From Lyngbya aestuarii BL J (lineage in GTDB: Bacteria; Cyanobacteriota; Cyanobacteriia; Cyanobacteriales; Microcoleaceae), in contig NZ_AUZM01000023.1 of the NCBI RefSeq assembly GCF_000478195.2, positions 1 to 64,000 on the forward strand: a stretch of DNA of 64,000 bases, read 5' to 3'. Below, piece by piece: positions 43,765 to 53,085 of the stretch. Under the pieces are notes generated by a model that ran no database searches, was not told the DNA's origin, and saw nothing but the letters and a program-made list of their open reading frames with translations. The first letter of the stretch is position 1. Each line of letters opens with the position of its first letter. A program made the position numbers and the translations under genes.

Positions 43765-44350
43765 CGCTAGTTACCCCTGATGGTGTAGTAAGGTGCGAGT
43801 TGGCGGGTGTTTCTAGGGAGAGAGCGCTGTCGATAAAGTTCATTAACCGCATTCCCAGTTCCCAATCACTCATGCCTTGAGTCGTATAATTAATTGTAAT
43901 TGAAGCCGCCGCCCGATTAATCCGAATATTGGTAATTTGTTCTTCTTCAGAGAGGATTTGTTCGAGGCGTTGGCTAAAATCTGCATCGGTGGCTAAACGA
44001 GAAATTCTGAGGCGAATTCTTCCGGGGATTGAGTGAACAATGGTATACTCTGAATCGGAATTATTTTCTGTATAATTTGCTGCTGAATGGGTTGTATTTT
44101 CCGCTTCAGGTGTTACCAAATGAGACTGTTTTTTCAGGTGCGTCAGAATTTGACGAAACACACTGGCAATGATTAAATTGGCTAACAGGGCTTGGGAGCC
44201 TCGCAGTTGAAAGCGGGAAGTGACAACTATCCCGACAACAACAGGTAAAATCGCCTCAATTTCCCCGTGTTCAAGTAGAAAATCTGCGATGCGAGTTTCT
44301 GTATTTTGAATGGGAATGGAACTGACTGAATTTGAGGATGTTGTGGTCAT
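43745..44350 (-). CDS. Membrane protein with HMA2-type domain
   Basis: 201 aa. A hydrophobic stretch (about 33-50, EAILPVVVGIVVTSRF, and a second around 57-70) is followed by a linker and one HMA2 domain (about 101-170, HSIPGRIRLRI then NIRINRAAASITINY). There is no CxxC. The RINRAAASV/I core is nearly identical to that of the ATPase HMA2 domain downstream. The gene starts the operon and overlaps the ATPase start by 20 nt. Confidence 0.75.
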   Translation of the reverse strand: MTTTSSNSVSSIPIQNTETRIADFLLEHGEIEAILPVVVGIVVTSRFQLRGSQALLANLIIASVFRQILTHLKKQSHLVTPEAENTTHSAANYTENNSDSEYTIVHSIPGRIRLRISRLATDADFSQRLEQILSEEEQITNIRINRAAASITINYTTQGMSDWELGMRLMNFIDSALSLETPANSHLTTPSGVTSDDSNES

Positions 44351-45118
44351 ATTACGTTAACCCTTCTCGCTCACTGATTATACCATCAAAAAGGAAGTTG
44401 TTTCTCTTTTTTTAAGTTTTGTTGTCAAAAGATGATTTTGAGATCCGAGAAGGATTAACGCGCATTTTACAGCAGGTTCACAGAATCGGGATACAGACAA
44501 AACCTCTACTCTACTGGGTTGTTAAAATCCGATGGGAATTGTTATTCCCGACTCAAAGAGCGCTCGCGATGAATCTATGGAAATTCTAAAAATTTGGCGA
44601 TCGCGAATCTTAACTTGCATAGGTTCAAACTGTCCCGGACTAGATGAAAATGGAACGTTGAGGACAATCAACTTTGAATGTCAATCCTAAGAACTCAAGT
44701 TTTAAATTTATAAGCCGTTAGTCCTCCCTGGCGATCAGTTTAGTGTTCAGGTAATGCTCAATGATGCGACTGTAACAGAATATTTCATCGTTTAACAGCG
44801 ATTATAGAATAGTTTAGGGGTTGATTAGCGACATCAGTTAATCAACTTTTTTGGATTTAATATTGGTTTTATTTCATCAAATTTCTACCCGATTTTAGAT
44901 TAAAAAATCAACTTAATTTTATTTAAAATCAATAACATAGAAAATGTTATATATGATATTATATCTACAAGTTATAAATCCTTTCTAAAGATTCACAATC
45001 TTTGAGAAGCTGTAGTTTAGGTATCTGGCCGACTTCAAGCTGAAAACTCATTCAACCTTTCTACAGCCCCGTAATATGCAGCAGCTTTCTACATTCAAAC
45101 TCAATCCACCCACTAACA
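44351..45118. other. Long leader between the HMA2-ATPase operon and the CHAT receptor gene
   Basis: 768 nt holding both divergent promoters. It contains a strong terminator-like hairpin on the plus strand (44820-44852) although no plus-strand gene precedes it, and an AT-rich block near 44940-44975. No ORF of note. Confidence 0.45.
44820..44852 (+). terminator. Orphan terminator-like hairpin
   Basis: A perfect 8-bp stem, GTTGATTA (44820-44827) with TAATCAAC (44839-44846), with an 11-nt loop followed by TTTTTT. It may end a small RNA from the leader region, or act as an attenuator of the CHAT receptor gene 270 nt downstream. Confidence 0.6.
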
Positions 45119-47833
45119 ATGAAAAAACAAGTTGTTATCAGAATATCAGGGGGCGATTTTGATACAGGTTTTCCTGTTGTTCTAGAGTTTTGGGAAGACG
45201 GTACAATCATTGCCATAGATCGCGATTGTCCTAAACTTCCCGCCCAACCAGAAATTGAAGAAAATTATAAAGAATGGCAAGAAAATTATAGGGTTTTGGG
45301 AGATAGAACGATTCAATTTCCAGACGCACAAATTACCAACCAATCGACTTGTCAAGATTGTTTTAATGTAACTAAAAAGCTTGAAAAGACTCTAGAAAGT
45401 TGGTTTAAAAATCCTATTTTTGGGGATATTCGAGGGCGAATTGTGGGACGTTTAAGGGATGTAACGCCCAACGAATCTGTAAGAGTTGTTTTGGATACGC
45501 CTAATCATTATCTACGGAGATTATCTTGGGATAGCTGGGATTTATTTGAAAGAGATTATTTTTTACCCAATGCGGAGTTAGTCCTTTTATCTCGATACAA
45601 TCGACCTCCAGAAATGCTCAGAATACCCGTTAAAATTCTGGCTATTTTTGGCAGCGATGAAGGAGGTCTGGAACTGACGCAGGATAAAGAACTAATTAAA
45701 AAATTAGCCGAACATGGAGGAGAAATTACCTGCATTCCCAAAGAAGGAAATTCTCTCACTCTCCCAGAACTATTTAAGACCCTTTCTCGGGGAAATTGGG
45801 ATATAATTTTCTATGCCGGACACAGTTCAGGTCAAACCCTTCAAGTTACTAATACTGTAGATTTCAACGTCTCGCTATTAAAAGAAGCCCTGAGAATAGC
45901 GGCTCCCCATATTAAGCTTGCGATCTTTAATTCTTGTGATGGATTAGATATTGCGGACTATTTAGCAGAGTTTAATATTCCCCATTTAATCGTCATGCGA
46001 GAACCGGTTCCCGATGAAGTAGCCCGAATTTTTTTGAAGTATTTTTTAGCAGAATTTATTCAAGGAAAACCCCTTCATGTTGCGGTTCATCAAGCCAGAC
46101 AACAATTACATCAATTAGAAGTTCCAACCGCAGACAATGAACCTTATTATCCGGGAGCATCCTGGCTACCGATACTCTTACAAAATCCGACGGCTCCCCA
46201 ACTGTATTGGCCTCAACCAGAACCAGAACCCTTACCCGAAAAACCCTTAATCCAACCCAAAGTAACGATGATATTTGGGTTAGTATTAATGGGTATTTTT
46301 ATAGGTGTTTTCTGGGGAAATTCAAGCCGCTTTTTTAAGAAACCTAATGTGTTCGGAGATGCTATCAGTGGGGGCGAGGAAATTGTCATAAAAATGTTTC
46401 AGCAACGGCGTAAACAAAGGGGTGTAGAACCTGTTGCCGATTGCCAAAAACCCTTGAAGTATTTTCTACCGATTTGGAAGGGTTATATTAAACAACAGTG
46501 GAATGATTGTTTTGTCAGCAAAAAAAGTTATCACGAAGCCATTCAACACCTTCAAAAAAGCTGGGAAGAAGAAAAACACGATCCCGAAACTTTAATCTAT
46601 CTCAATAACGCCACGTTGGAAGCGACAGGAGCCGATTACTATACCATTGCTATTGTTGTTCCGACGATAAAAAATCAAGCCGGAGAAGTCATTGATGTTG
46701 AACTTGCAGAAGACATTCTGCGGGGAATTGCTCAAGCCCAAACTGAAGTTAACTTGAGTTTATTCAACGGGGATGAATCTGCTGAGTATACCTTACCGGG
46801 TTCAGATTTTCTTCAGCGTATAGACTTAAATGGAAAAGGTTTAAAAGTGATTATTGCTGATGATTTTAACTTCAAACCTCAAGCCATCAAAAATGCACAG
46901 ATCCTCGTTAACAACTCAGAATTTTTAGGCGTAATTGGTCATTATTCCAGTGAGATGACCCTCGCTACTTTAGATATTTACAACAAAAACAAAGTAGTTT
47001 TAGTGACTCCCGGAACAAGCACCTCTGAACTCAGTGAAAACCCCGAACAGTTTTTCTTCCGAATTCCCGCAGTGAATTATTTGCAGGCTTATGAAATGGT
47101 TGACATCTTGACCGAGGAAATCAAGCAAAAAAAAGTCACGATTTTTTATAATCCTGCCAGTCCCTTTTCCAGCGATTACAAACAACACTTTGAAGAAAAA
47201 TTGTTAGAAAAAGGAGGAGAAGTTATTGCCTCTTTTAACCTTTCTAGCCCTAACTTTAATGCTAAAGAGGCGATGGAAAGAATTAGAAACTTTGAAGAAG
47301 AATCCGCGATTATTTTAATACCCGACGGTCAGGTGACAAATTCTGTTAATCAAGCCCTAGAAGTGATTAAAGAAAATCAAGGTGAATATTTGATGTTCGG
47401 TAACTCCTCGGTTGACACGCCCAGAACTTTGGCGCTCGGTCAAGAATATCTAGAAAAATTACATTTAGTCATTTACTGGCACCATTTAAACAGTTCTCAG
47501 CCCGATTTTTCGCAAATAACTTCGCAGCTTTGGGGTGAATTCGTCAGTCTTCGTACCGCTTTAGCCTACGATGCGGCTCATGTTTTGATTGAAGGAATGA
47601 GACAAAATCCCACCCGCAAAGGAATTCAAAAAATACTTTCTAGTGAAAGCTTCAGGGTTGACGGCGTGACGGGGAAAATTGAGTTTAAACCGGGAACAGG
47701 CGATCGCAAAGAGCAACCCATTGATATTGTTAAAGTTGCTGCTTGTGCGAATCAAGAGTATGGGGTTATTTTTCTCCCGAAAAACTTTTCAAGACCGGAA
47801 GAAGCGGGCTTAAATTGTTCAAATCGTGAATGA
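45119..47833 (+). CDS. One-chain receptor protease: CHAT (caspase-like) - membrane helix - periplasmic binding domain
   Basis: 904 aa. Residues ~165-370 form a CHAT domain with the catalytic pair His235 (FYAGHSSG) and Cys273 (NSCDG). Before it is a domain of about 150 residues with no assignment. A single hydrophobic helix lies at about 382-400, flanked by a Pro/Glu linker and by RFFKK. From about 505 to 890 comes a type I periplasmic binding domain of the branched-chain amino acid receptor kind (VIGHYSSEMTLATLDIYNKNKVVLVTPGTSTSEL, KVTIFYNPASPFS, ALAYDAAHVLIEG). The protease half should be cytosolic and the ligand-binding half extracytoplasmic. A ligand-triggered protease is inferred. No ribosome site is obvious. 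Confidence 0.85.
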   Translation: MKKQVVIRISGGDFDTGFPVVLEFWEDGTIIAIDRDCPKLPAQPEIEENYKEWQENYRVLGDRTIQFPDAQITNQSTCQDCFNVTKKLEKTLESWFKNPIFGDIRGRIVGRLRDVTPNESVRVVLDTPNHYLRRLSWDSWDLFERDYFLPNAELVLLSRYNRPPEMLRIPVKILAIFGSDEGGLELTQDKELIKKLAEHGGEITCIPKEGNSLTLPELFKTLSRGNWDIIFYAGHSSGQTLQVTNTVDFNVSLLKEALRIAAPHIKLAIFNSCDGLDIADYLAEFNIPHLIVMREPVPDEVARIFLKYFLAEFIQGKPLHVAVHQARQQLHQLEVPTADNEPYYPGASWLPILLQNPTAPQLYWPQPEPEPLPEKPLIQPKVTMIFGLVLMGIFIGVFWGNSSRFFKKPNVFGDAISGGEEIVIKMFQQRRKQRGVEPVADCQKPLKYFLPIWKGYIKQQWNDCFVSKKSYHEAIQHLQKSWEEEKHDPETLIYLNNATLEATGADYYTIAIVVPTIKNQAGEVIDVELAEDILRGIAQAQTEVNLSLFNGDESAEYTLPGSDFLQRIDLNGKGLKVIIADDFNFKPQAIKNAQILVNNSEFLGVIGHYSSEMTLATLDIYNKNKVVLVTPGTSTSELSENPEQFFFRIPAVNYLQAYEMVDILTEEIKQKKVTIFYNPASPFSSDYKQHFEEKLLEKGGEVIASFNLSSPNFNAKEAMERIRNFEEESAIILIPDGQVTNSVNQALEVIKENQGEYLMFGNSSVDTPRTLALGQEYLEKLHLVIYWHHLNSSQPDFSQITSQLWGEFVSLRTALAYDAAHVLIEGMRQNPTRKGIQKILSSESFRVDGVTGKIEFKPGTGDRKEQPIDIVKVAACANQEYGVIFLPKNFSRPEEAGLNCSNRE

Positions 47834-47866
47834 TCTCATGTCCGATTAATTAATTATAATTTTGTA

Positions 47867-47924
47867 GGGGCGGGTTCTGAATTAATTGATCATTTCCCAC
47901 TCTCAACCCATATAAACCCGCCCC
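47867..47924. repeat. 10-bp inverted repeat between convergent genes
   Basis: GGGGCGGGTT (47867-47876) and AACCCGCCCC (47915-47924) with a 38-nt loop, between the CHAT gene and feoB. It resembles the TAGGGGCG... dispersed repeats of cyanobacteria and may help termination. Confidence 0.6.
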
Positions 47925-47993
47925 GCTATTATTGCCTGTTCCCTAATAACTGTTGACTGGTCACTGTTTAAACCCAGCCCAAATTGACGACAA

Positions 47994-49832
47994 TTATTGA
48001 AAGCCCAAAAGCAACGCGCTTTGATAGAAAATAAAGCTACAAACCCAAGCCAAAACCAAAGAAAATACCAGTGAAAACGCCGTAAATTTCCAAGATTTGG
48101 CTTCGTTGAGAATGGTCGCAATTGTTGTCAGACAGGGCGTGTACAGCAAACAGAAAATACAAAAACTGTAGCCCTGTGCAAAGGTAATCGTTTCGGCAAT
48201 ATGGGCGCCAACGCTGGCTGATTGTAAGCCGTAAATCACCGCCAACGAACCCAAAACCACCTCTTTAGCAATGAAACCAAAAATTAACGCCAAAGTCAAA
48301 TAAGGATCAATTCCAATCGGTCGCATAACTGGACTGAGAAACTGACCAATTTGACCGCCAATGGTATCTAAACCCGTAGCGCCGGGAGGTAAACTGGTAA
48401 TTACCCAAACCGCAATACAACCCACAGTAATAAAGCCGGAAGCGCGAACTAAAAATTCTCGAACTTCTCCCCAACCTCTGAGGGCAACCTGTTTCAATGT
48501 CGGCAAACGATAGGGGGGTAATTCTAATACAAACGGGTCTTCATTTTTAAAGGCACCTTGAAACAGAAAGGCGGTTAAAAAGGCAGCTAAGAAGCTAAGA
48601 AGGTACAAAGAAAATAGAACAAGCGCCCCGTTTCCGTTCGGAAAAACTGCCGCAATAATAAAGACAAAAACCTGCAATCTTGCCGAACACAACCCAAAGG
48701 GAATAATCAACATCGTTAACAGTCGCAACGCCCGGGAACGCATCACCCGGGTTCCCATCAACGCCGGAACATTGCAACCAAATCCCATCATGTGTAAAAC
48801 AAAACTGCGTCCGTCCAAACCCAGACGCGCCATCAGTGCATCCATCAAATAAGCCGCCCGAGACAGGTAGCCGCTATCTTCTAAAATTGCCATCACGATA
48901 AAGAAGATAACAATTAACGGTACAAAGGAAGCAACCGTTGCGACACCCGCCCAAATGCCATTAATAAAAAAGTCTTGAACGACTCCCGGAAACACGCTTA
49001 AAACTGGAGAAATTACCGTTTCTTCTAACCATCCGGTGAGGCTATCCATGATGTCTTGAGACGGCAACCCCACATTCCAAACAATCCAAAAAACGGCAAA
49101 CATCCCCAGGAAAAATAGGGGTAAACCGAAGACGGGATGGAGTAAAACGCTATCGAGTTTTGCGGTTAAGGTTTGTGCCAACTGCGAGGGCATTTCTACC
49201 GCATCTTTGAGGATAATTTCGATTTCATCAACCGAGATTTTTCCCCGTTGGGCTAAGACTTGACGAATATCATTAACGATAACTGGAAGTTCGGTTTTTT
49301 CTAACTGATGGCAAATGGTTTCGTAGGCTTTCATGTAGCCTTTACCGTATTTTGCACTGATTAGAAAAACGGGCATTTCTAAATGTCGGGATAATTCTTT
49401 TGAGTTAATTTCAACGCCATAATGTTTGGCTTCGTCCGACATATTTAACATCACCACCGCAGGCAAACCCAAGGCTTTCACCTGCAACGCCAAGCGAATT
49501 TGGCGGTCAATTTGCGCGGCATTTAAAACAACAATCACCAAATCAATGGCATATTTTTCTAAGAAAGTTCGCACCACTTTCTCATCTTCTGAATAACCGT
49601 TGAGGTCGTAAATTCCCGGCAAATCTACAAATTCAACGGTTTCGCCATTTATTTTAACGTTCGCTTGCAGCAAATCAACCGTTACACCCGGCCAATTTCC
49701 CACGTAAGCAGCAACCCCGGTAATCCGGCTAAAAAAGGTGGATTTTCCCGTGTTGGGCATTCCAATTAATGCCACCCGTTTAACGGCTTTTTCGTCTCTC
49801 GGTTGAGTGACGGTTGGAGAATGACAAGTCAT
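47994..49832 (-). CDS. feoB: Ferrous iron transporter B
   Basis: 612 aa from the ATG at 49832 with AGGGG about 9 nt upstream; a GTG at 49862 would add ten residues. FeoB imports Fe2+ through the inner membrane. The G domain shows GMPNTGKST (G1), DLPGIYDL (G3) and LNMSDE (G4, variant of NKxD). It is followed by the GDI-like helical region and the membrane core with the two Gate segments, including HMMGFGCNVPA and PFGLCSARL. Shorter than the ~770-residue enterobacterial protein, normal for cyanobacteria. It lies 87 nt downstream of feoA in the same operon. Confidence 0.96.
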   Translation of the reverse strand: MTCHSPTVTQPRDEKAVKRVALIGMPNTGKSTFFSRITGVAAYVGNWPGVTVDLLQANVKINGETVEFVDLPGIYDLNGYSEDEKVVRTFLEKYAIDLVIVVLNAAQIDRQIRLALQVKALGLPAVVMLNMSDEAKHYGVEINSKELSRHLEMPVFLISAKYGKGYMKAYETICHQLEKTELPVIVNDIRQVLAQRGKISVDEIEIILKDAVEMPSQLAQTLTAKLDSVLLHPVFGLPLFFLGMFAVFWIVWNVGLPSQDIMDSLTGWLEETVISPVLSVFPGVVQDFFINGIWAGVATVASFVPLIVIFFIVMAILEDSGYLSRAAYLMDALMARLGLDGRSFVLHMMGFGCNVPALMGTRVMRSRALRLLTMLIIPFGLCSARLQVFVFIIAAVFPNGNGALVLFSLYLLSFLAAFLTAFLFQGAFKNEDPFVLELPPYRLPTLKQVALRGWGEVREFLVRASGFITVGCIAVWVITSLPPGATGLDTIGGQIGQFLSPVMRPIGIDPYLTLALIFGFIAKEVVLGSLAVIYGLQSASVGAHIAETITFAQGYSFCIFCLLYTPCLTTIATILNEAKSWKFTAFSLVFSLVLAWVCSFIFYQSALLLGFQ

Positions 49833-49919
49833 CGTATTTTCCCCTAAAATATGGTCAATCACAAAGCTTCAGACTCGCCGAAGACTTTATGAACTTTTAA
49901 TTAATACTGTAACGAAGTT

Positions 49920-50156
49920 TTAACAGACTTTCACGCGAATCTGTTGGGCTTCGTGTCGGCGAATGGCGACTTCTGTTGTTGTACCGATGCGGACGTGTAA
50001 GGGTCCCCCAAACCACGCGACTCTTAACACTTGTATCGCTCTATCGGGAAGAATTCCCATTGCTTCTAATCTATGTACCAAACCGTCGTTAGAATGATGG
50101 GGTTGAATACTCTCGACAAACCCAACCTGTCCGGCTTTCAGTTCGGATAAACCCAT
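49920..50156 (-). CDS. feoA: FeoA, SH3-like partner of FeoB
   Basis: 78 aa with AGAGGAGA before the ATG. The core of FeoA is clear: LKAGQVGFVESI, HRLEAMGILPDRAIQVL, GGPLHVRIGTTTEVAIRRHEAQQI. It is a small cytosolic protein needed for FeoB function. First gene of the feoA-feoB operon. Fur control is expected for such operons; I found only a weak match to a Fur box. Confidence 0.95.
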   Translation of the reverse strand: MGLSELKAGQVGFVESIQPHHSNDGLVHRLEAMGILPDRAIQVLRVAWFGGPLHVRIGTTTEVAIRRHEAQQIRVKVC

Positions 50157-50619
50157 AATTTCTCCTCTTAATCTGTAAACCTGACATTATTATTGCATTA
50201 AACTCTCAATTAAAATCATTCAGCATAAACACTCAACACATTCTTAACAATTATCTATTTTAAATAATATAGATAGACATTAATCAATACTTAGCTATAA
50301 ACTTGCTTTCTGGGTGTTGGGGAGACAGTAACCACCTAACCAGTAACCACCAGACCCGCCCTTTGCCAGTGCAATGCGTCAACCCACATTTCTCACAAAT
50401 TGACAGCATTTAGAAGTCAACCCCCAGTTACTCCTAAAGGGGGAGAGCAGATAAACCCGACCCAAGTAGACTTAGATTTAGAGAAGTTTACTTGTGCTGA
50501 TCGGCTTAATTGCCTTGTTGAAGGCAAACTTCTATGAAACACCGAAGCTCACTGCAAATATTGTTTGCTGTTGCTGTTAGGTACTTCACTCTTCTAACTT
50601 CAGGGTATAATCAAAAAGT
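50157..50619. other. Intergenic region between divergent feoA and the glycosyltransferase gene
   Basis: 463 nt. The left part is AT-rich (50180-50290) and should contain the feo promoter. The rest has no clear feature. Confidence 0.4.
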
Positions 50620-51909
50620 ATGACACATTTTGGTATTCTTGCTCCATCAGCGATTGGTCATTTGAACCCAATGAGTGTTCTGGGTCGGGAATTAGAACGA
50701 CGTGGGCATAAAGTTACATTGTTTGTAATTCCTGATTTGGAGTCGAAATAAAAAAAATCAGGTTTAAATCTCTATACAATTGGAGAAACAGAATTCCCCC
50801 TCGGCTCTTTAGAGAAATACTACCAAACACTCGGACAAAAGAGCGGTTTAGCTGGAATAAAATTTACGATTGATTGGTTTAAGCTAGAAACTCAAATGCT
50901 GTTTAAAAATGTTCCAAATGCTTTTCAATCAGCAGGTGTGGAAGCAGTTCTTGTAGATCAAGTTACTTTTCCTGGAACAACGATAGCCGAGTTTTTGAAC
51001 CTTCCTTTTATAACGATCTGTAATGCCCTGTTAATTAATACAGAGCCGGGAGTTCCCCCTTACTTTACCTCTTGGAATTATAGCGCCAGTTCGCTGGCTC
51101 GACTGCGAAACCAAGTCTGTAATTTCTTTATTAATAAACAAATAGGTCGGCCGATTTGGGACGTTATAAAAAAACAACGCCGCGAGTGGAATTTACCCAT
51201 TTATAACACCTTAGATGCTTATTTTTCTCAACTCGCTCAAATTTGTCAGCTTCCTCCTGAATATGATTTTCCTCGGGTTAATTTAGCCGATTGTTTTCAC
51301 TACACGGGACCTTTTAGAGATCCGTCAGGTTTAGAACCAATATCGTTTAGTGAAATTAAATTTCCTTTTGACAAACTAACGGGACAACCGTTAATTTATG
51401 CCTCGTTGGGAACCTTGCAAAATCGCAACTTAGAAGTTTTCGATAAAATTGCTTGTGCCTGTCAAGGATTAGATGCACAATTAGTAATTTCTTTAGGGAA
51501 TCCCAATCATTCAGGAGCAGATGTACAATTTACAGGTTCACCTATAGTTGTGCCTTATGCGCCCCAGCAGCAGTTAATCAAAAAAGCTAACTTAATTATC
51601 ACCCATGCCGGGATGAACACGACTTTAGAAACTTTAGCCAGTGGCAAAAGGATGATAGCAATTCCGATTACCAATGAACAGCCTGGAATTGCGGCGCGTA
51701 TGGCAAGAACGGGGGCTGGAAAAATGTTAAATTTGAAACAACTAACGACGGCTAAACTGCGAAAATCAATCAATCGTGTTCTGACCGAAAAATCTTATCA
51801 GCAAAATGCTTTAAAAATGCAGGAAGCCATTCAACGGGCTGGAGGAGTGATCCGTGCGGCTGATATTGTAGAACAGGCAATAACAACCGGAAAACCCGTC
51901 TTCAGATAA
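50620..51909 (+). pseudogene. GT1-family glycosyltransferase interrupted by one in-frame TAA
   Basis: The reading frame begins MTHFGILAPSAIGHLNPMSV at 50620 and continues unbroken to 51909 except for TAA at 50749-50751 (codon 44). Downstream, an ATG at 50896 is in the same frame and opens a 337-aa ORF. The C-terminal domain has the nucleotide-sugar motif THAGMNTTLETLASGKRM then PITNEQPG, as in UGT/macrolide/zeaxanthin glycosyltransferases. The intact gene would be about 429 aa. The N-terminal half with the acceptor site would be lost in the ORF from 50896, so it is probably inactive unless the stop is read through. No other defect is seen. Confidence 0.8.
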
Positions 51910-52070
51910 TTAAGCTCAATCGAAACTCTTAAAGATGCACTCAACTATAGCGCTTGAAACTAGAGGCTTTAAAGCTTAATTATCAATGACAAATTCTCAA
52001 TGATTTATAACAGCTTACCCCAGAAAACAGAACTATTTTGGGAATTTGATCGCTTCCGCTTCCCCAACAA

Positions 52071-53083
52071 CTAACCCCCGTTATTCATTCGGTTTCTAGA
52101 TCCGTTTGTTGTCCTTCCGGGTTGAACAGAAAGAGTCCTTAGTTTGGATTGGCGATCGCCTCGATGGAGAAGCAGATAGATAGCCGGAGCAAAATAGAGT
52201 GCCAGAAGAGTTGAACCGCCAATACCACCCGCGATCGCGATCGCCAGGGGCCGCCAGAAAACCCCACCGCTAACCAGCAAAGGAACAAATCCGGCCATTG
52301 TAGTGACGGTGGTCGTTAAAACGTGTCGCGTCGCTTTGATCACCACCCTGACTACCGCCCGTGCATCGCCCCGACTCGCCTGGGGATCTTCATTAAAAGC
52401 CGACAGAACAATAACGGTATCATTGAGGGCAATTCCCACCAAACCCATCGTGCCGATAATTGCCATGAAGCCCATCACCGAACCCAACGCCCAGAGCGAA
52501 AACTGCGCCATCCCAACCGAACCGATCGCAACAGCCGCCACAATTCCCGCCTGTCGAAACGAACCGAGAGACAGCGCCAGCACCGCGATCATCACCAATA
52601 CCAACAAGGGAACATAAACGAGCAAATTGCCCACAGCTTCATTGCGTTTGGCATATTCGCCGCCAAACTCGTATCGGTAGCCCGGAGGCAGTTCAAAGTT
52701 GCTCTTTTCTAACGCTTGTTGAAAGTTACTCAGCACAGTCGAAGGCAAAACCCCAGGCGTGATAAATGCTTGCACCGTATTCACCCGAGTCTCGTTGCGG
52801 CGGGCAATCATTGCCAACTCGGGTACGAGGTTAAACTCGCCCAGGGCAGAAGTCGGGCGGAAATTCCGGTCATTCCCCCCAAACGGCACTCAAATCCAAC
52901 GAGGCAATCTGGCTCAAATCGGCCCGATCAGTATCAGTCAACCGCACGCGCACGGGTAGATTTTCGGTAGACTCCAAAATAGAACCGCCAACCGCACCCT
53001 CCAAGTAAGCTTCAAGCTGCTGCGCGATCGCCGTATTATTCAAACCCGCCTGTTGTGCCTGTTCGTCATCTATACTTAAACCG
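52071..53083 (-). pseudogene. RND efflux pump, C-terminal remnant with frameshift
   Basis: It covers only the last ~340 residues of an AcrB-type pump: porter-domain end (LGLSIDDEQAQQAGLNNTAI, then RVRLTD), then, after a frameshift, the periplasmic segment and the last membrane helices (LLVLVMIAVLALSLGSFRQA, LVGIALNDTVIVLSAF). The shift lies at a run of six C (52875-52880); removing one base restores the frame. The first ~700 residues are absent. The remnant starts 2 nt from the stop of the truncated adaptor gene at 53086, so one deletion seems to have removed the end of the adaptor and the start of the pump. The ORF at 52071-52889 is the 272-aa part. Confidence 0.85.
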
Positions 53084-53085
53084 AG

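Noticed and set aside
50205-50223. Fur box upstream of feoA
   Set aside because: By eye only about 10 of 19 positions fit the consensus, which AT-rich DNA gives by chance.
52303-52712. Plus-strand frames opposite the RND remnant
   Set aside because: They are shadows; the minus strand has clear membrane helices of an RND pump.
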